DNA of 64,000 bases from NCBI GenBank assembly GCA_944474755.1, contig OX104115.1:52952648-53016647 (forward strand), read 5' to 3'. Shown here piece after piece: positions 29,601-40,250 of this stretch. This stretch comes from Limnoperna fortunei. Lineage: Eukaryota; Mollusca; Bivalvia; Mytilida; Modiolidae. The notes under the pieces were generated by a model that had not been told where the DNA came from, ran no database searches, and saw only the letters and a program-made list of their open reading frames with translations. Each line of letters begins with the position of its first letter. The stretch's first letter is position 1. The translations under genes were made by a program, and so were the position numbers.

Positions 29601-32600
29601 TTTTCAATTTTGATTACGACAACAAGAGTCTGAATACTTAACATACTTGTATTGGATTTCAAAGTTAAATAAAAATCCTAACAAGCCGGCTCATCTACAT
29701 GGTCTATCAAAGAGTTGTCAAAACGAATTGACTACGATATTGTCTGCAGTGAAAAGCAAAAATACTGAAAAACTGTTTATTTGCGATTAGTAATATTAAT
29801 CATATATTGATTCTTAAAAAATCAAAAGAACTTTTGGAAAATTTAAAATCAAGATCGATATCTAAAATTTCATCTGTTAGAACCTTTTTATACTCTTTAT
29901 ACTACCTTGCCTCACGAAAAACTAAAATCCCGTCTTTAGAAAATTATACATAAAACCTTCGCTTACAAATATGCCTACAAACATGTAGTTTAAGGTTTCT
30001 TCGACGTCCTATTAAAGACAAGAAGATAGCAGAAGCTAGTTCCTTTAATTTTACATAAAGATATATTGATGATGCCCTTTCAATTAACAACCCTCAATTA
30101 GCTGAGTTGCTTCCTGTCATCTTAGCACAAGAGTTTAAGACAAACAAGACGATTTCATTTCAAAATTATAAATCTTCCTCACCTATGCAGCAATATTCCA
30201 GCTTATCATGCATACGGTTTTTATATTTCTAAATTGATCAGGTGTGCAAGAGCATGCAGCGAGTATACTGATTTTTGCAAACGTCACCTTTTTCTTCAGG
30301 ATAAACTTATAAAACAAGGTTACAAGAAAAAACGACTTGTTTGAAAATATGCTGTAGATAGTTTCCTAATTTGTAAATTCAATGTACAGTGAATGTGCTA
30401 CAATAATTGTTGGTCACACATATTAATGACTAGTGGTATATGATATCCATCCATTTTAATGACTAGTGATATATGATACCCATCCATTTTAATCAACTAA
30501 CCAACTCACCTTCTACAGTAATGGAAACGGGAGGTTTGGCATGCCATTAAACCTGGTTTAACCCACCATTTCGTTTGAAATACCTGCACCAAGTCAGCAC
30601 CATTGTTGTAATTACCATATATTTGGTTGTTTCTTCTGGAGTTTCTAGGTTTTTTGGACTTTGATTTGTGGATTGTCTTTTTTGACAGTTTCATTGGTGT
30701 TTAGTATTTTGTTATTGCCTTCACTGTTCTTGAATACGAGAGTTGTAAAAACCATCCTTATTCTTAGAAACCATTAATCAGGTAAGTAGACGGGTGTCTA
30801 CTAAGGGACAGGCACTGCTTACTCGTCTGGAGCACCTGCGTGTACCCTAGGTTTATTGGGTTTGTGTTATTCTCTTTTTGTTTTTGTGTTTTGGGTTTTG
30901 GTTTATATCTATATTGTATCTTTACCTTGACTTTTGGCTCTTCTTCGGTCGGTTTTCTAGGCTATTTTTCTTATCTAGCATGGTAAATATGTAACATCTT
31001 GTGCTTTGTGACTCACATTCTTATTGCGATGAATAATTTCAACATTTAATCTACGTGCAGGTAGAAAGCTCTTTTATTTGTTATTGCTATATAGTTATGC
31101 AGTTTAGCGGTATCTACAAAACTGATAGTGGTAGCATATGTATTGTACAAGCATAGGAAACTAATAACAAATAACTAATTTTATTAATAAGTTTTATTTT
31201 AACATTAAGGTTAACTTGTAAGGTGTAATTGTGTCATTTTAAATTCTTTCCTTCTCATAGTTCGTGTTCAATTCAGGACAGATATGGCTGCTGAATTAAA
31301 ACGTTCTAAAATTATAAGTTAAACTTGACATGCTTTATGTCTGTGGCAGAAACGTTTGGCTACTTTATATTCGTATAATATTTCTATGATATTTCTATTT
31401 CGTTGTGTTAATGTACAAACCCATGTTTCCAGCTTTATTGCATATTGCTCTTTATACCTGATTGTTCGTGTTGCGTTCTAAGATGTAATTGTTTTAAATA
31501 CATTCCTTCTCAGTCACCACTCTTTAAAAATATAATGTTACCATATAGGAGTTAATTTGTATGAAATTTTTGCGATTTTGTACTTAACATATGACAATTA
31601 TTTTATGTGGAATGCACATTCTTAAAAAAAGTTGCAGGAAGGAACACATAATTTGTTTTGAGCAACATATTATTTTTTTTTGTTTCGTTTTCTATATTTG
31701 AAAAATTTAAGTGTAACTACTGATGATTTTATGTTTAGGAAACATTGTCAGCAAAGCTTTTTTAAATAATCAATTTTTCAACACTCAGCTATTACATCAT
31801 ATCTGATGAGAAGATTTGTTGTTGTTGTTCTATGTTAACTGTAATTTTTTGTGCAACTGTATTCAATAATGCATAGTTTATGTATAACTTTTTTTTACAG
31901 AATGCCCAGTTGGATACACTGTATTTAATACCACGTATTGTTCACAGTGTCCTGCTAACACATACGGCAAAAGATGTGCAGAGTTATGTAACTGCAAAGA
32001 AGATGCAAGGTACCTGTAGGAAATGTTTTTATCTGTGAATTTTTATGTCCCGCCAACAATGGTTAGAGGGCATAAAGATTTTCAGTTCGTCCGTTCACAC
32101 GTCCCATCTCAGATTTCATTTTCGCAGAAACCTTTCTGATTGCTTTTTAATGATATTTAACGCTACTTTTTAAGTTTTGTTTTAGCTATACCATTGCGTC
32201 CAGTTTATTGAAGCAGGAAGCCGGTGTGCCTGGAGAAAACCCCCGACCTTTAGTAGGAAATCTGGCAATCTTTATCAATTAAGATTGGAGTCGAGTACAT
32301 CCTGATTGCAGTGCGACTCGAACCCGAAACCGCAGTGTTGACATAAATGTGATTAATATTAGACTAACTACCTTAACCACTTGGCGTCCGAGGCTCTTCT
32401 TTTTACACAGTTACAACAGAATGAGAGAAGGGGGTGCTTTAGTGAACCTAAAAAGGGGGATGTTTGCCAATATGCGGCAAGCAAGACATCAGTGCTACTG
32501 AGACACATTTTTTGTCCTTTTGTATTTTTAAAGATTTTTGACACATCGTACTATGTAGAAAAAAAACTAGCGTTTTAATTTCGTTTCTGATAAACAAATA

Positions 32601-35600
32601 TTCTTTATAGTTTTGACAGAACGATTTCGGTTAGAAATAAGAATTTATTCGGAGGTAACATCATTTAAAATAGTTGTAGATAAATGTACAGTGAACAGTT
32701 GAAGAGCACCGATGTTTTAGTAAAAAACGTAATAGAATTATGGGTCGTGAATTAGGCTGACTATTCACAGGCAAATCACTTTAACAACATTATAGATAAT
32801 TGTGAAGATTATGGACGGTTACCATGTGATGCAAACATGAGCATCAGTACTTCCCTTTCATCAATGCATCATGAGCATCAGTACTTCCCGTTCATCAATG
32901 CATCATGAGTATCAGTACTTCCCTTTCATCAATGCATTTAACAGATACCCTTTTAAACAGATATATCCGCATTTTAAATAAGTAAATATTATTGGAATTT
33001 ATGTTGTCATATGCATATTATAAATATTGACAAGATGTCATATTCAGTTAGAAACTAAGTCATCGACTGAATGACCGTAAATATTATTAGCGTCTTACAT
33101 TGATCAATAAATCAATTATAAATATATACGTATTATAATGATGTTAAAATTACATAAAACAGTGTTGTGCTATAGATTTTCATATTCAATTTTATTTTAA
33201 ATAATTTAAAATTAGTTTCTTGTTTACCATTATTAAAAAATTAACTGTTTTATATATCTTTATAGGTGTGATCATATATTTGGATGCATCAATTTCATTA
33301 GCATGATAGGTAACTACATTTATTAGTTTTGAATCTGGAGGCTTTTCAGATACATATGGGTTGCAACTTATTTTTAGAAAATTTCAATTTCACTGACAAT
33401 GGTTGCCAAAACGAGATGATACATAAGTGTAAATAATGCAAATCTGTATAAGAGTATTTAGGACCCAAATTTTACATGTGTCAACACAGTAAACACAACG
33501 CCATGATTCTGGATATCAAAATAGCCTTTTAGGGATAATGATTGCACAGAGACGACGTGCATATAATTAAAGGTACAAAAATGGATTAATTTGTTTCACT
33601 TAGTGTCACATATCCAGAAGCCAGAATTCGATAGAATTAAAAAACCACAAAAACCAACATATTTTGTTTACTTTGAGTTCAATAAAGGGCAGTGCAAATG
33701 GATCAATCAAACAGTTATTCGAAGATTTGTATATCAAGATTCTAAACAAATTACCAATTCAGTTTTAGTACATTGAAACACAACTTGTACATTGACTGCA
33801 AATATACAGCAAGGATGAGTTAAAATTAGGCTTTTCCGATGTGCATTTAATACCTGTTTGGATTGACATATTGTCTTGTTTTACTTAATGTTTTTTGTGT
33901 GTTAAAATTTCTCTCAGTTTAAGGTCAGTTTTTGTTTATACACTCCTAAGCACCTTTTCCTTTAAGTTAGTGCTTTTCCCATAAGTAATACCTCAGAAAG
34001 CATATTTTTTTAATTTTATAATTATTACACAATTAATATTTATTTGCATTGTTGCTTGAAGACGCATCTACAATAACAGCTGATTATGCCACAACTAACA
34101 GAGAAGTATATTCAACCAGCGATAAATTAGATTACGGTAATATATTAACCAGTTAGTACTTAAATGCATTAAACATACTGATTTATATCATCTTATCAAG
34201 TATAGCTGGTCATAATGAATTTTTAAGTTGATTATGGTTTTTCTAGGTCCATTACAGATTGGTCAATCTACTATGGGTTTTTCCGATTCATTGTGTATTT
34301 TTTCAATTTTTTGTAAGATAAAATGTTTAACAGTATTGTAGTTCAAATTTTAAGCGGTTTAATATTCCTAAGTTTTATTTCCTGTTCTTAATTAAAACTC
34401 ACATAATTTTATGCATGTTTTAAAAAATTCATAAGGGTTATAAATTTGGTTCACTTTTAATATGTGTTACTTCTTCTAACGGATTGATACATGTTTAACG
34501 AAGTTGTTTTGTTTTCATAATGGTCTGGCTATATATCATCGGTCTGTAATAACGGCCTGAGGATAATTTAATGGCCAGGTCGTTGTCTTAACCCATTAAG
34601 TCATTCTCGGACCGTTATTTAATACCTTTATAATTAAATAATACAATGATAATGTAGGTAGCTTTTAAGTCCAATATATGTTTGATGGAATTTTAACAAT
34701 ATTCAGCACTGTTTAAAAGACATTTGAATATTGCACAAACAATGCAATTTTTTTATAGCTCGTAGCTAGGATAACATTCCACGTCTAAGAAATAAATTAT
34801 AGTTAAAGAAATGATATTTTATCGACAGGATAAAGTCATAAGGTCATTTAAAGAGGAAGGTGTATACGGGTAAATATAGAGTTCATGAAATGCTCTCGGC
34901 GGACAGCGCCCTTGATACTAACTTGTTTTCATGCACTTATATTTTCGTACCCCTTCTGTATATGAAAACTACGAATATGATAGTTTTTATTTACATATTG
35001 TAATCCTTGAAGAAAAATGTTCAAATTGTTCATGTTTTTTTCTGAAGAACCATCTTGGGTAAGTGAAGAAACGACAAAGAGCAGTAACACAGGTAATATA
35101 CTTAAACATTTTTATTGCGTTAAACTGAACCGTGCATTATGTGGCAAAGGAGAAAATATCAAGAAAGCATATACGTTTTCGCTATTTAAATAGTTAATAA
35201 AATGAACAAGTCACCAGTAATCAGTACTCAGAATACTTATGTTTTTTAATTTCACTCAAAGACTTAAAAACAATGCTTATATAGTTCAAAATAGTGTTGT
35301 TTGGATTTTTGAACTAAACTATAACATCTGTTAATCATATTTAAGTTTTGAAAAATAGGCTTCCTGAACTTAAATGAATAATAAACGGTCATTATAAACT
35401 ATTACTTAAAATTTCAAACGCATTTTCCAAGAAATTTATCGTTTCTAGGTTTCAACTTCCTGCACATTATTGTATATATTTTAATCGCCTTTGGAATAGT
35501 CTCTGGCATTGTTTTAATCGTTGGTTACGTAGTGTTTAGAAGAAAGGAAATGAGAACTACAAACCCTAATATGGCAACCAACGAAGAGCATGAGATTTAT

Positions 35601-36068
35601 ATAGCAGGACATGAATATGAAGAAATAAATGAAATGCATATGTTAGATTCTTTTGGGGTTAATGTTCAAGTCGACCATGATAACAGCTCTGAAGATTGTT
35701 CTAGCAATCCAGAAACTGTTGATAAATATCTTAACCCTAACGACAAGTACGTGATTACTCATGATCATGATCAAGAAAACTTCACATCACATACCGACCG
35801 TGTTAGTGGATTTAGCGATAAGTACTACAATCATGGGGAAAGACATGATTATCAACAATTGTACCAGACTCTACAGAATGAGCAAGACCAATCTTCAGGG
35901 TATGCTACTTGTAAGGTAGAACCATTGGAGCAACCTCTGATTGACGCCATGTCAGACGAACTAGCTATGGACAATTCACTAGCAGATGAAACTAATAACT
36001 GTCCTCCTAACGCAGTTGTTGAAAACGATAAACGCTTAAGCAGAGTAAATGTGTTTTCGTACTGTTAA
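23525..36068 (+). CDS. Receptor gene A: EGF-like single-pass membrane protein with YEEI tail
   Basis: Seven exons: 23525-23607 (signal peptide), 28942-29027, 31901-32009 (EGF-like), 33266-33309, 34062-34136, 35048-35092 and 35449-36068 (TM and tail). The exon lengths sum to 1062 bp, giving 353 residues in one open frame. Every junction fits AG/GT and matching phases. The ectodomain has a short Cys-rich part (YYCC ... GDCQ), one MEGF/laminin-type EGF module with eight Cys, and a Thr/Ser-rich stalk. The TM helix is about residues 154-177, followed by RRK. The ~175-residue tail holds EYEEINE (Tyr about 204), an optimal Src-family SH2-ligand type motif, plus YQQLYQTL and SGYATC. Probable surface recognition or adhesion receptor; the ligand is unknown. 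AATAAA is at 36495. The weakest point is the exon 1 donor (GTTAAA). Confidence 0.8.
23831..23870 (+). ncRNA. Degenerate hammerhead ribozyme relic
   Basis: It aligns without gaps to the array hammerhead over 40 bases. Stem II GTC/GAC and the TGGC part of stem I are kept. The core is broken: CTGATGA reads CTATTGA, GAAAC reads GATAC and the GTC cleavage triplet is lost. It lies 3' of the plus PLE fragment, as expected for a PLE-borne ribozyme. Predicted inactive. Confidence 0.75.
23880..24146 (+). mobile_element. tRNA-derived SINE, copy 3 (near full length)
   Basis: The head has GTTGGCCGAGGGGTTAAGG (A-box region) and GCGGGTTCGAGTCTC (B-box). The body has GGACAAGGATTGTCAG and TTCTCCCGGTACTC. The tail is ATAGCTGAAAAATTGCTGAA then GTTGCGTTAAACAACATTC and (CAAA)n. 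It starts about 10 bp after the hammerhead relic. Confidence 0.85.
24180..24512 (+). pseudogene. Possible LINE ORF1-type relic
   Basis: A readable stretch (SKKQLKGDAPEHYITKKLRK, then QIESYWTFDGLILPRK) resembles the C-terminal region of L1-type ORF1/transposase_22-like proteins, which carry a WTFDGKI-like motif. A frameshift follows the LNAVEK segment; afterwards KDKYDIEDLFKS continues to a TGA near 24510. The identification rests on motif memory only. Confidence 0.4.
25394..27618 (+). pseudogene. LINE reverse transcriptase relic, Jockey/CR1-like
   Basis: The order of motifs is: basic domain (KPWFTNGLRRKMRKRDRYRK, about 25460), NKASGPDII (about 25940), NWKIASVVPIFKKGD (about 26060), SKAFDKVWHDG (about 26345), GVPQGYVFGPLLFIIYINDT (about 26500), FADDTSF (about 26595), HLGLTFSRD (about 26810), EAARIVTG (about 26997) and the C-terminal CRCGAPIKNKQHHFFACPLY (about 27480-27540). 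It carries many frameshifts and stops. It is related to the 3500-5498 element but not identical. It lies inside gene A intron 1 in the same orientation. Confidence 0.87.
27619..28282 (+). other. LINE 3' untranslated part and spacer
   Basis: Pyrimidine-rich then AT-rich non-coding sequence after the LINE C-terminus, probably its 3' UTR for the first ~350 bp. No other feature. Confidence 0.45.
28283..28402 (+). mobile_element. tRNA-derived SINE, copy 4 (3' half)
   Basis: Only the body and tail remain: CCCCAATAAAAACTGGATG, ATAGCTGAAAAATTGGTGGA, GTGGCGTTAAACACCATTC. The tRNA-like head is missing. Confidence 0.75.
28942..29027 (+). CDS. Gene A exon 2: N-terminal Cys exon
   Basis: An 86-bp exon with TTTTAG acceptor and GTAAAA donor. 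It encodes AGGKTIFYTEYYCC and ends DGDCQ. It is the direct homologue of 11673-11758 in gene B. Confidence 0.8.
29165..29400 (+). mobile_element. tRNA-derived SINE, copy 5 (diverged)
   Basis: Body and tail are recognisable (TTATTGGACAAACAATTCTC, CCCAATAAAAGCTGGATGCC, AAATAGCTGCAGAACTGCTG). The head is heavily mutated, so the left end is uncertain. Confidence 0.6.
29555..30360 (+). pseudogene. Reverse transcriptase relic, PLE-like
   Basis: The decayed frames read YLPYLYWISKLNKNP-like and NKPAHLHGLSKSC, then SSVRTFLYSLYTTLPHEKL, a ROYIDDALSINNPQLAE-type segment whose catalytic part is YIDDALSINNPQLAE, and KLIRCARACSEYTDFCKRH. The order matches a PLE-like RT (the family with the IPMGTNCAPL and YIDDVLSINN boxes). 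Stops are frequent. It lies in gene A intron 2. Confidence 0.65.
30400..30990. repeat. Dispersed repeat, probable 3' region of the RT element
   Basis: It opens with a two-copy direct repeat (ATGACTAGTG.TATATGATA.CCATCCATTTTAAT) and contains GGCATGCCATTAAACCTGG, ACCTGCACCAAGTCAGCACC and a poly-T-rich part ending in TTGACTTTTGGCTCTTCTTC. A part recurs inverted near 63080-63270 and related text occurs at about 1718-1960. I associate these phrases with a widespread bivalve retroelement tail. Confidence 0.5.
31901..32009 (+). CDS. Gene A exon 3: EGF-like module
   Basis: A 109-bp exon after a strong TTTTTTTACAG. It encodes ECPVGYTVFNTTYCSQC, PANTYGKRCAELCNC and KEDA, so six of the eight EGF-type Cys. 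An NTT glycosylation sequon lies between the first two Cys. It shares almost every residue with the gene B exon. Confidence 0.88.
32045..32150. repeat. Dispersed repeat fragment (ATGTCCCGCCAAC type)
   Basis: It begins TTATGTCCCGCCAACAATGG and has a short GTTCGTCCGTTC run. It looks like the head of a bivalve hairpin-end repeat, truncated by the SINE that follows. Confidence 0.4.
32155..32395 (-). mobile_element. tRNA-derived SINE, copy 6 (near full length)
   Basis: Reverse orientation: tail first (TTTAGCTATACCATTGCGTC), body GAAAACCCCCGACCTTTAGT, B-box complement GACTCGAACCC and head end CTTGGCGTCCGAGGCT. Confidence 0.8.
32837..32936 (+). repeat. 34-bp unit, three tandem copies
   Basis: Copies start at 32837, 32871 and 32905. 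Each reads ATGAG.ATCAGTACTTCCC.TTCATCAATGCATC. Confidence 0.9.
33266..33309 (+). CDS. Gene A exon 4: CDHIFGC
   Basis: A 44-bp exon between TATAG and GTAACT. The junction completes an Arg codon, then CDHIFGCINFISMI supplies the last two Cys of the EGF module. Confidence 0.78.
34062..34136 (+). CDS. Gene A exon 5: stalk
   Basis: A 75-bp phase 1-1 exon encoding a Thr/Ser/Tyr-rich linker without Cys (ASTITADYATTNREVYSTSD). Being phase-symmetric, it can be gained or lost without a frameshift. Confidence 0.7.
34548..34619. repeat. Small foldback element
   Basis: AATAACGGCCTGAGGATAAT at the left is matched, with a few mismatches, by the inverted ATTCTCGGACCGTTATT at the right, with a loop of about 18 bp. 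It lies in gene A intron 5. Confidence 0.6.
35048..35092 (+). CDS. Gene A exon 6: stalk
   Basis: A 45-bp phase 1-1 exon, EPSWVSEETTKSSNT, between TCTGAAG and GTAATA. It contains an internal GGGTAAGT that could act as an alternative donor. It is homologous in position and ending to the duplicated 24-bp exons of copy C. Confidence 0.65.
35449..36068 (+). CDS. Gene A exon 7: TM helix and cytoplasmic tail
   Basis: The acceptor is GTTTCTAG. The exon encodes NFLHIIVYILIAFGIVSGIV and the rest of the TM segment, stop-transfer RRK, then an acidic, Tyr-containing tail. Motifs in order: EIYIAG, GHEYEEINE, DKYV, DKYYNH, DYQQLYQTL, SGYATC and the C-terminal VNVFSYC. Copy C keeps recognisable versions of AGHEYEEINE, SGYATC and the 3'-most coding text. 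Confidence 0.85.
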
Positions 36069-36510
36069 CTTATTCAAAATTGATTATTTGAATTTGTGTG
36101 TCTTAATAATTAAGAAATTAATCGCCTTTTTAGCATAATAGCTTTTTGACTTTTTCCTGTTAGCTAAAACCTATATACTTGACATTCCATTTCCTATCAT
36201 ATTGATAAGTGAAACACCCATTCTGTGATGATTTATCTCGGAATTAAGGAAATAATAGATATGTTAAAAGTTCAAGGTTTTTTGTTGATTTTGTTGAAGG
36301 AACAAAAACATTTAGGACAGGCAAATTCTAATGTTTCCTGTCACATGACTGCATTGTATTTTTATTTTGGATTTTCAGGTTATTGTCATTCAATTGCAAG
36401 TGAATTATGATTCATTTAGTATGCATTGTAATAATTGTAATTTAATATAATTTTAACTTTGTGTATATGCATTGTAAAACATTCATCATAACTAAATAAA
36501 AATCATTATT
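36069..36510 (+). other. Gene A 3' untranslated region
   Basis: Contains the family 3' block (GGAAATAATAGATATGTTAA ... TTTCAGGTTATTGTCATTCA), which recurs at about 38570, 40090 and 51310, and AATAAA at 36495-36500. Confidence 0.65.
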
Positions 36511-37084
36511 GATCTGATCATATACCAAAAATCATGCCAAATACCCATACTACCTACAGCATACTTCTGAACTGCACTTATATTTATTTATCGTTCAGTC
36601 GTAAAGAGCATACATAATCTTAAGATGAGATTCTTGAAATGAACCCTAAGATAAACAAATATGTTTGCACTCAGAGCCTCTTGAAACTTTCATTCAATAA
36701 TGTATGAGAGATTTCATGGCTTCTTTACCTTCGTATAGAGTGCTATTTAAACAAAATCTTTTTAGTACCTCATTCTGTACTTTTAAACTGTATACTCCAG
36801 AATTCCGAAACTTTTTTCAGTGGATACCAAAAATGGCTAATTAAGACTCAAAAACCCACAATCAAATATCACACTGTAGTTTCCATAACTGTGCGTAGGT
36901 AGCCTATAATTGAATTTTCAGTTTGACCATTTTTTAGAAGCCTGGTGTTAAAGAACGGTTTTGGGGTTTGGCCTTAAGATCGTCCTCTAATAAACTTTTT
37001 CTTGGACGGTCTTTCATTGGGATTTGTTAAACAGATCCAGTTTTGAGTTTACCGTGACGGAAGGGCTTTTATAAAGAACAGTCA
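36511..37084. repeat. Receptor downstream-flank duplicate 1
   Basis: The block with CATACTACCTACAGCATACTT, CAGAGCCTCTTGAAACTTTC and GGTTTGGCCTTAAGATCGTCC is paralogous to blocks at about 38810-39660 and at 40230 plus 42767-43480. Non-coding. Confidence 0.65.
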
Positions 37085-37231
37085 TTTTTAATGGTGTGTC
37101 GGATTTTAGTTTTCCTACCGAAGGTCAAGGTTTTTTCTGGGTAAGATGACTTTCCATATAAAATGGGACGGCATGATATGGCTGAAAATTTGCTGAAAGT
37201 GGCATTAAACAAAATTGAAACAAACAAAAAA
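37085..37231 (+). mobile_element. tRNA-derived SINE, copy 7 (3' half)
   Basis: Keeps TTTCCTACCGAAGGTCAAGG, a diverged body and the tail ATATGGCTGAAAATTTGCTG with (CAAA)n. Confidence 0.7.
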
Positions 37232-37398
37232 GAGGGTCCTCGCTGGCCAAGTTATTTATATTTAGTTGGGTATTATCACTACATTATTGTTCACCTTGCG
37301 ATTTTTAAAAGCCTAAAACATAAAACGACAAGAGAACTCTCAACGATCACAATCCAACCCAATAGATTCCTAAGAAAAGGGAGACAAATCAAATATGA

Positions 37399-37910
37399 TT
37401 GATTGATTGATTAATGGCGTTTAACACCCTAGCAGCATTATTTCAGCTATATTCAGGCGATGAACATGAAATGGATGATAAAATGAACATGAAATGATGA
37501 TGAATGAAAATGGGATGGGACACAAGGAAAAATAAGGGTAACGGAGTTTAGATTGCCACTGGCAAATGGTAGGATGGATAGGGTCGGGCAATTCAGCCTC
37601 CTGTAGCGGGATCGAAATCCCTACTCATAGCGAATACTACAGCAGCGTTCTTTAACGTGCGAGGAACGTGGCATTTTTCCCAAGACGGTGCACTAATATG
37701 GTTTGCGGTCAGGTTTTCCGTAATATGGCCTGACAACCCCAGCTTGCCAGGGGTACCCCATTCAACCACCTGGGGCACACATCCCAGTCGGTCTTTAGGC
37801 AAACCGACCTGACACGCCGGTCAGGGTACTAGGCGCTATTTAGTCGCCTTTTACGACAAGCTAGCACGACTGCGGTCTATTCTTTTGGCCACCCAGATCC
37901 CGCACGGGAC
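37399..37910 (-). mobile_element. TCAA-tailed SINE (possibly Meta-SINE-like), with target-site duplication
   Basis: The 14-bp direct repeat CAAATCAAATATGA flanks it exactly (37385-37398 and 37911-37924). The paralogous segment at about 45283 is uninterrupted, so the insertion is well defined. Read on the minus strand it starts GTCCCGTGCGGGATCTGGG, contains CTTGTCGTAAAAGGCGACTA and ends with ATATAGCTGAAATAATGCTG, GCGTTAAACGCC-like text and (TCAA)n. The CGTAAAAGGCGACTA motif is what I recall of the Meta-SINE central domain; the tail resembles that of the other SINE family here. Confidence 0.75.
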
Positions 37911-38094
37911 CAAATCAAATATGAAAATTGACGATTTTAGTTCTCAGTATCAACGACGTATATGTTATCCTAAGGTTTAAAACGTGAAAACAATTTTTAA
38001 TAGAGTAGCCTCGCTCCGCCTTCTTTTCCATATAATTGCTAGAATGAGTACAAATTTAGCATTGTTAAGGGACAAACATCATCAATATAGCGGA

Positions 38095-38450
38095 ATGTTA
38101 AATTAAAGGTCTGGGCCAGTGTCTTTTCCTTCTTCATCAGCAGGCCTTCTAAGAACTCAGCCTCATAAGAGTACAAAAACAGGTTGGCGAGGAGATGAGC
38201 ACAATAATTGTACCCATTGGAATACCAACAGTCTGTTGAAAAACATGTCCTCCAAACATGACGAAAGTGTTGTTAATCAGAAAATCTAACATATGACAGA
38301 TTTGGTCTCCAGTATATTTAGTATTAGATTTAGAGTCATTGATGACGAAGTAAGTTCTGTCATGACTAATTACTAGGTATTTATATCGTCTCTTTCCGTT
38401 TTCATTTTCTTCTAATCTTCTAACACGACGTTGTAGTTAAACAAATTAAT
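38095..38450 (-). pseudogene. Reverse transcriptase relic, PLE-like, minus strand
   Basis: Minus-strand frames give FVMFGGHVFQQTVGIPMGT, a damaged SPTCFCTLMRL (for the usual LADLFLYSYEA) and NTKYTGDQICHMLDFLIN. It belongs to the same RT family as 29555-30360 but covers the earlier motifs. Broken by frameshifts. Confidence 0.65.
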
Positions 38451-38489
38451 CACCGTTGACCTTTTTAGTTAACATTTATATATTAATTT

Positions 38490-39660
38490 GTTGCAGGACG
38501 ACCAAAAAATACGTTAGACAATATTACATCAACAGCATAATGTTCAGCGCTGATTAGTCTAGGAAAAGAGGTTATAGATATATTAAAACGTTTCAAGGAT
38601 TTTTTGTTGATTATTGTTATTAAGGAACTATCAAATTTAGATCAGGGAAATATTAATGTTTTTTCACAAAAATTCATTGTATGTTAAAAGTGGATTTTCA
38701 TGATTATTGTTACACAAGTTCATAAAAGTTCAAGTTGTTTATGATTCATTATGCTTGTAAACACTTATATACATGAATTGTAAATATGCAATCATCATAA
38801 TTCAATACGCATTATACCTGATTTGCACCTAATTCACATACTACCTGTGGTATACTTCCAAACTACACTGATTTTATCTTTCAGTCTACAGGATCATAAA
38901 TACTGTTTAAAAAAGTTTAAAAACTGTAAACTCCACCCCCCTTTCTTACGAATACACAGGTCATTGGTTAAGCCATATCTAATACTAATAAATAAATATT
39001 TTATTTATTGTCTCCAATGCATTTGCATTTCTGTGGCATGTGTGGACCTCAAATCATGTCTTCTGTGCTTGTTTATACTTAAATACGCAAACCAAAACCA
39101 GATACAATACCTAACAGCGCCATTGTAATTCGTGCTATATCGTGATGTCCATATTTTATTTGGCAAGGAAGCATTATTATTTGTGGCTGTGGTTAATCTA
39201 ATGGGAAAGAGAATATAACTTGATTTTCAAAATATTTTACTTTTAACCGTGTTTGAGAAGTTTTAATTAAATAAAGCCGCGTTTGTAATTTAACCCAGAT
39301 TCATAAATTAGGAGATCTTTCAGCAGACAATCAAACATGCAGAGATTGATTTAAATACTATGTGATTTCATTCTTTATCGGCTAGAATCACAACATATGT
39401 CATCAAGAAAGTGTTCCTCAATATGAGCCAAAAGTTAAACAGTTAGGTTTGAACTTACAGACTCTTGAAACTTTTTCATACAGTTACGTATATGTTACGT
39501 ATGAACGATACGGTGGCATTTTTACAAGTCTGTAGTGGAAGAACGGTCTTGAGGTTTGTTTGTGTGAAATGTACTCCTATTAGGTCCTTTAAAACTTTAT
39601 TTCTTGCAAGGTCATGCACTAGGATTTGTAAAACAGATCCAGGTTTTAGCTAACCAGACC
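38490..39660 (+). pseudogene. Receptor 3' exon/UTR duplicate (copy D relic)
   Basis: It starts after TTTGTTGCAG with a short frame GRPKNTLDNITSTA ending in TAA. That frame is homologous to 51247 onward (RLKNTVENITSTK). It continues with the family 3' block at about 38570-38760 and the downstream flank. No EGF or TM exon precedes it, so it is a remnant of a duplicated receptor copy or an orphan 3' segment. Confidence 0.5.
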
Positions 39661-39661
39661 A

Positions 39662-39915
39662 CCATCAAAAACAACTGTGGACTGTGAGCACCCCCCCCCC
39701 CCCCGCTTCACTTTCAAGTAAAATTATCTCCCCTTAATGATAATCGAAGTCAATAAAAATCCTTTGTGCACATCTAATAATGTACTTTATGCTAAGTTTC
39801 ATTAAATTTCATCAAGCGGTTTAGGAGGAGTTGAGCTTACAAGGAATGTGGACAGAGTGACAGACAGACAAACAGGGTGATTTCTATATACGCCCAAACA
39901 ATTTTAAGGGGGGGG
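39662..39915 (+). repeat. Dispersed repeat, CTGTGAGCAC type, copy 1
   Basis: GTGGACTGTGAGCAC, TTATCTCCCCTTAATGATA, TTTCATCAAGCGGTTTAGGA and GACAGACAGACAAACAGG recur in the same order at 58748-58990. Poly-C and poly-G tracts near its ends. Non-coding. Confidence 0.7.
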
Positions 39916-40250
39916 GTATATTAACTGTTATTGTCAAAAGTAGCAAACTGACTCAATTGGAACGAGGGTTTACCTATCTTGGATATTACAATTTTTAATA
40001 TACCTGTATTTATATCTCAATATAGTATATCACAAAACTAATACATCCTGGTGGGTCCGCGCTGACCGATCGGTGTAGGTATTATAATCGCAGCTTATAT
40101 TGCTACAAGTTCAAGTGGTTTATGATTTATTTAATAATGCTATTAAAAATATGCATGGTAAACAGCACTCACATAACTCAATGAAAAATCATTATTGTTC
40201 TGATCATAAACTCGATTCGCACGAAATAATAACCATACTACCTATGGCAT

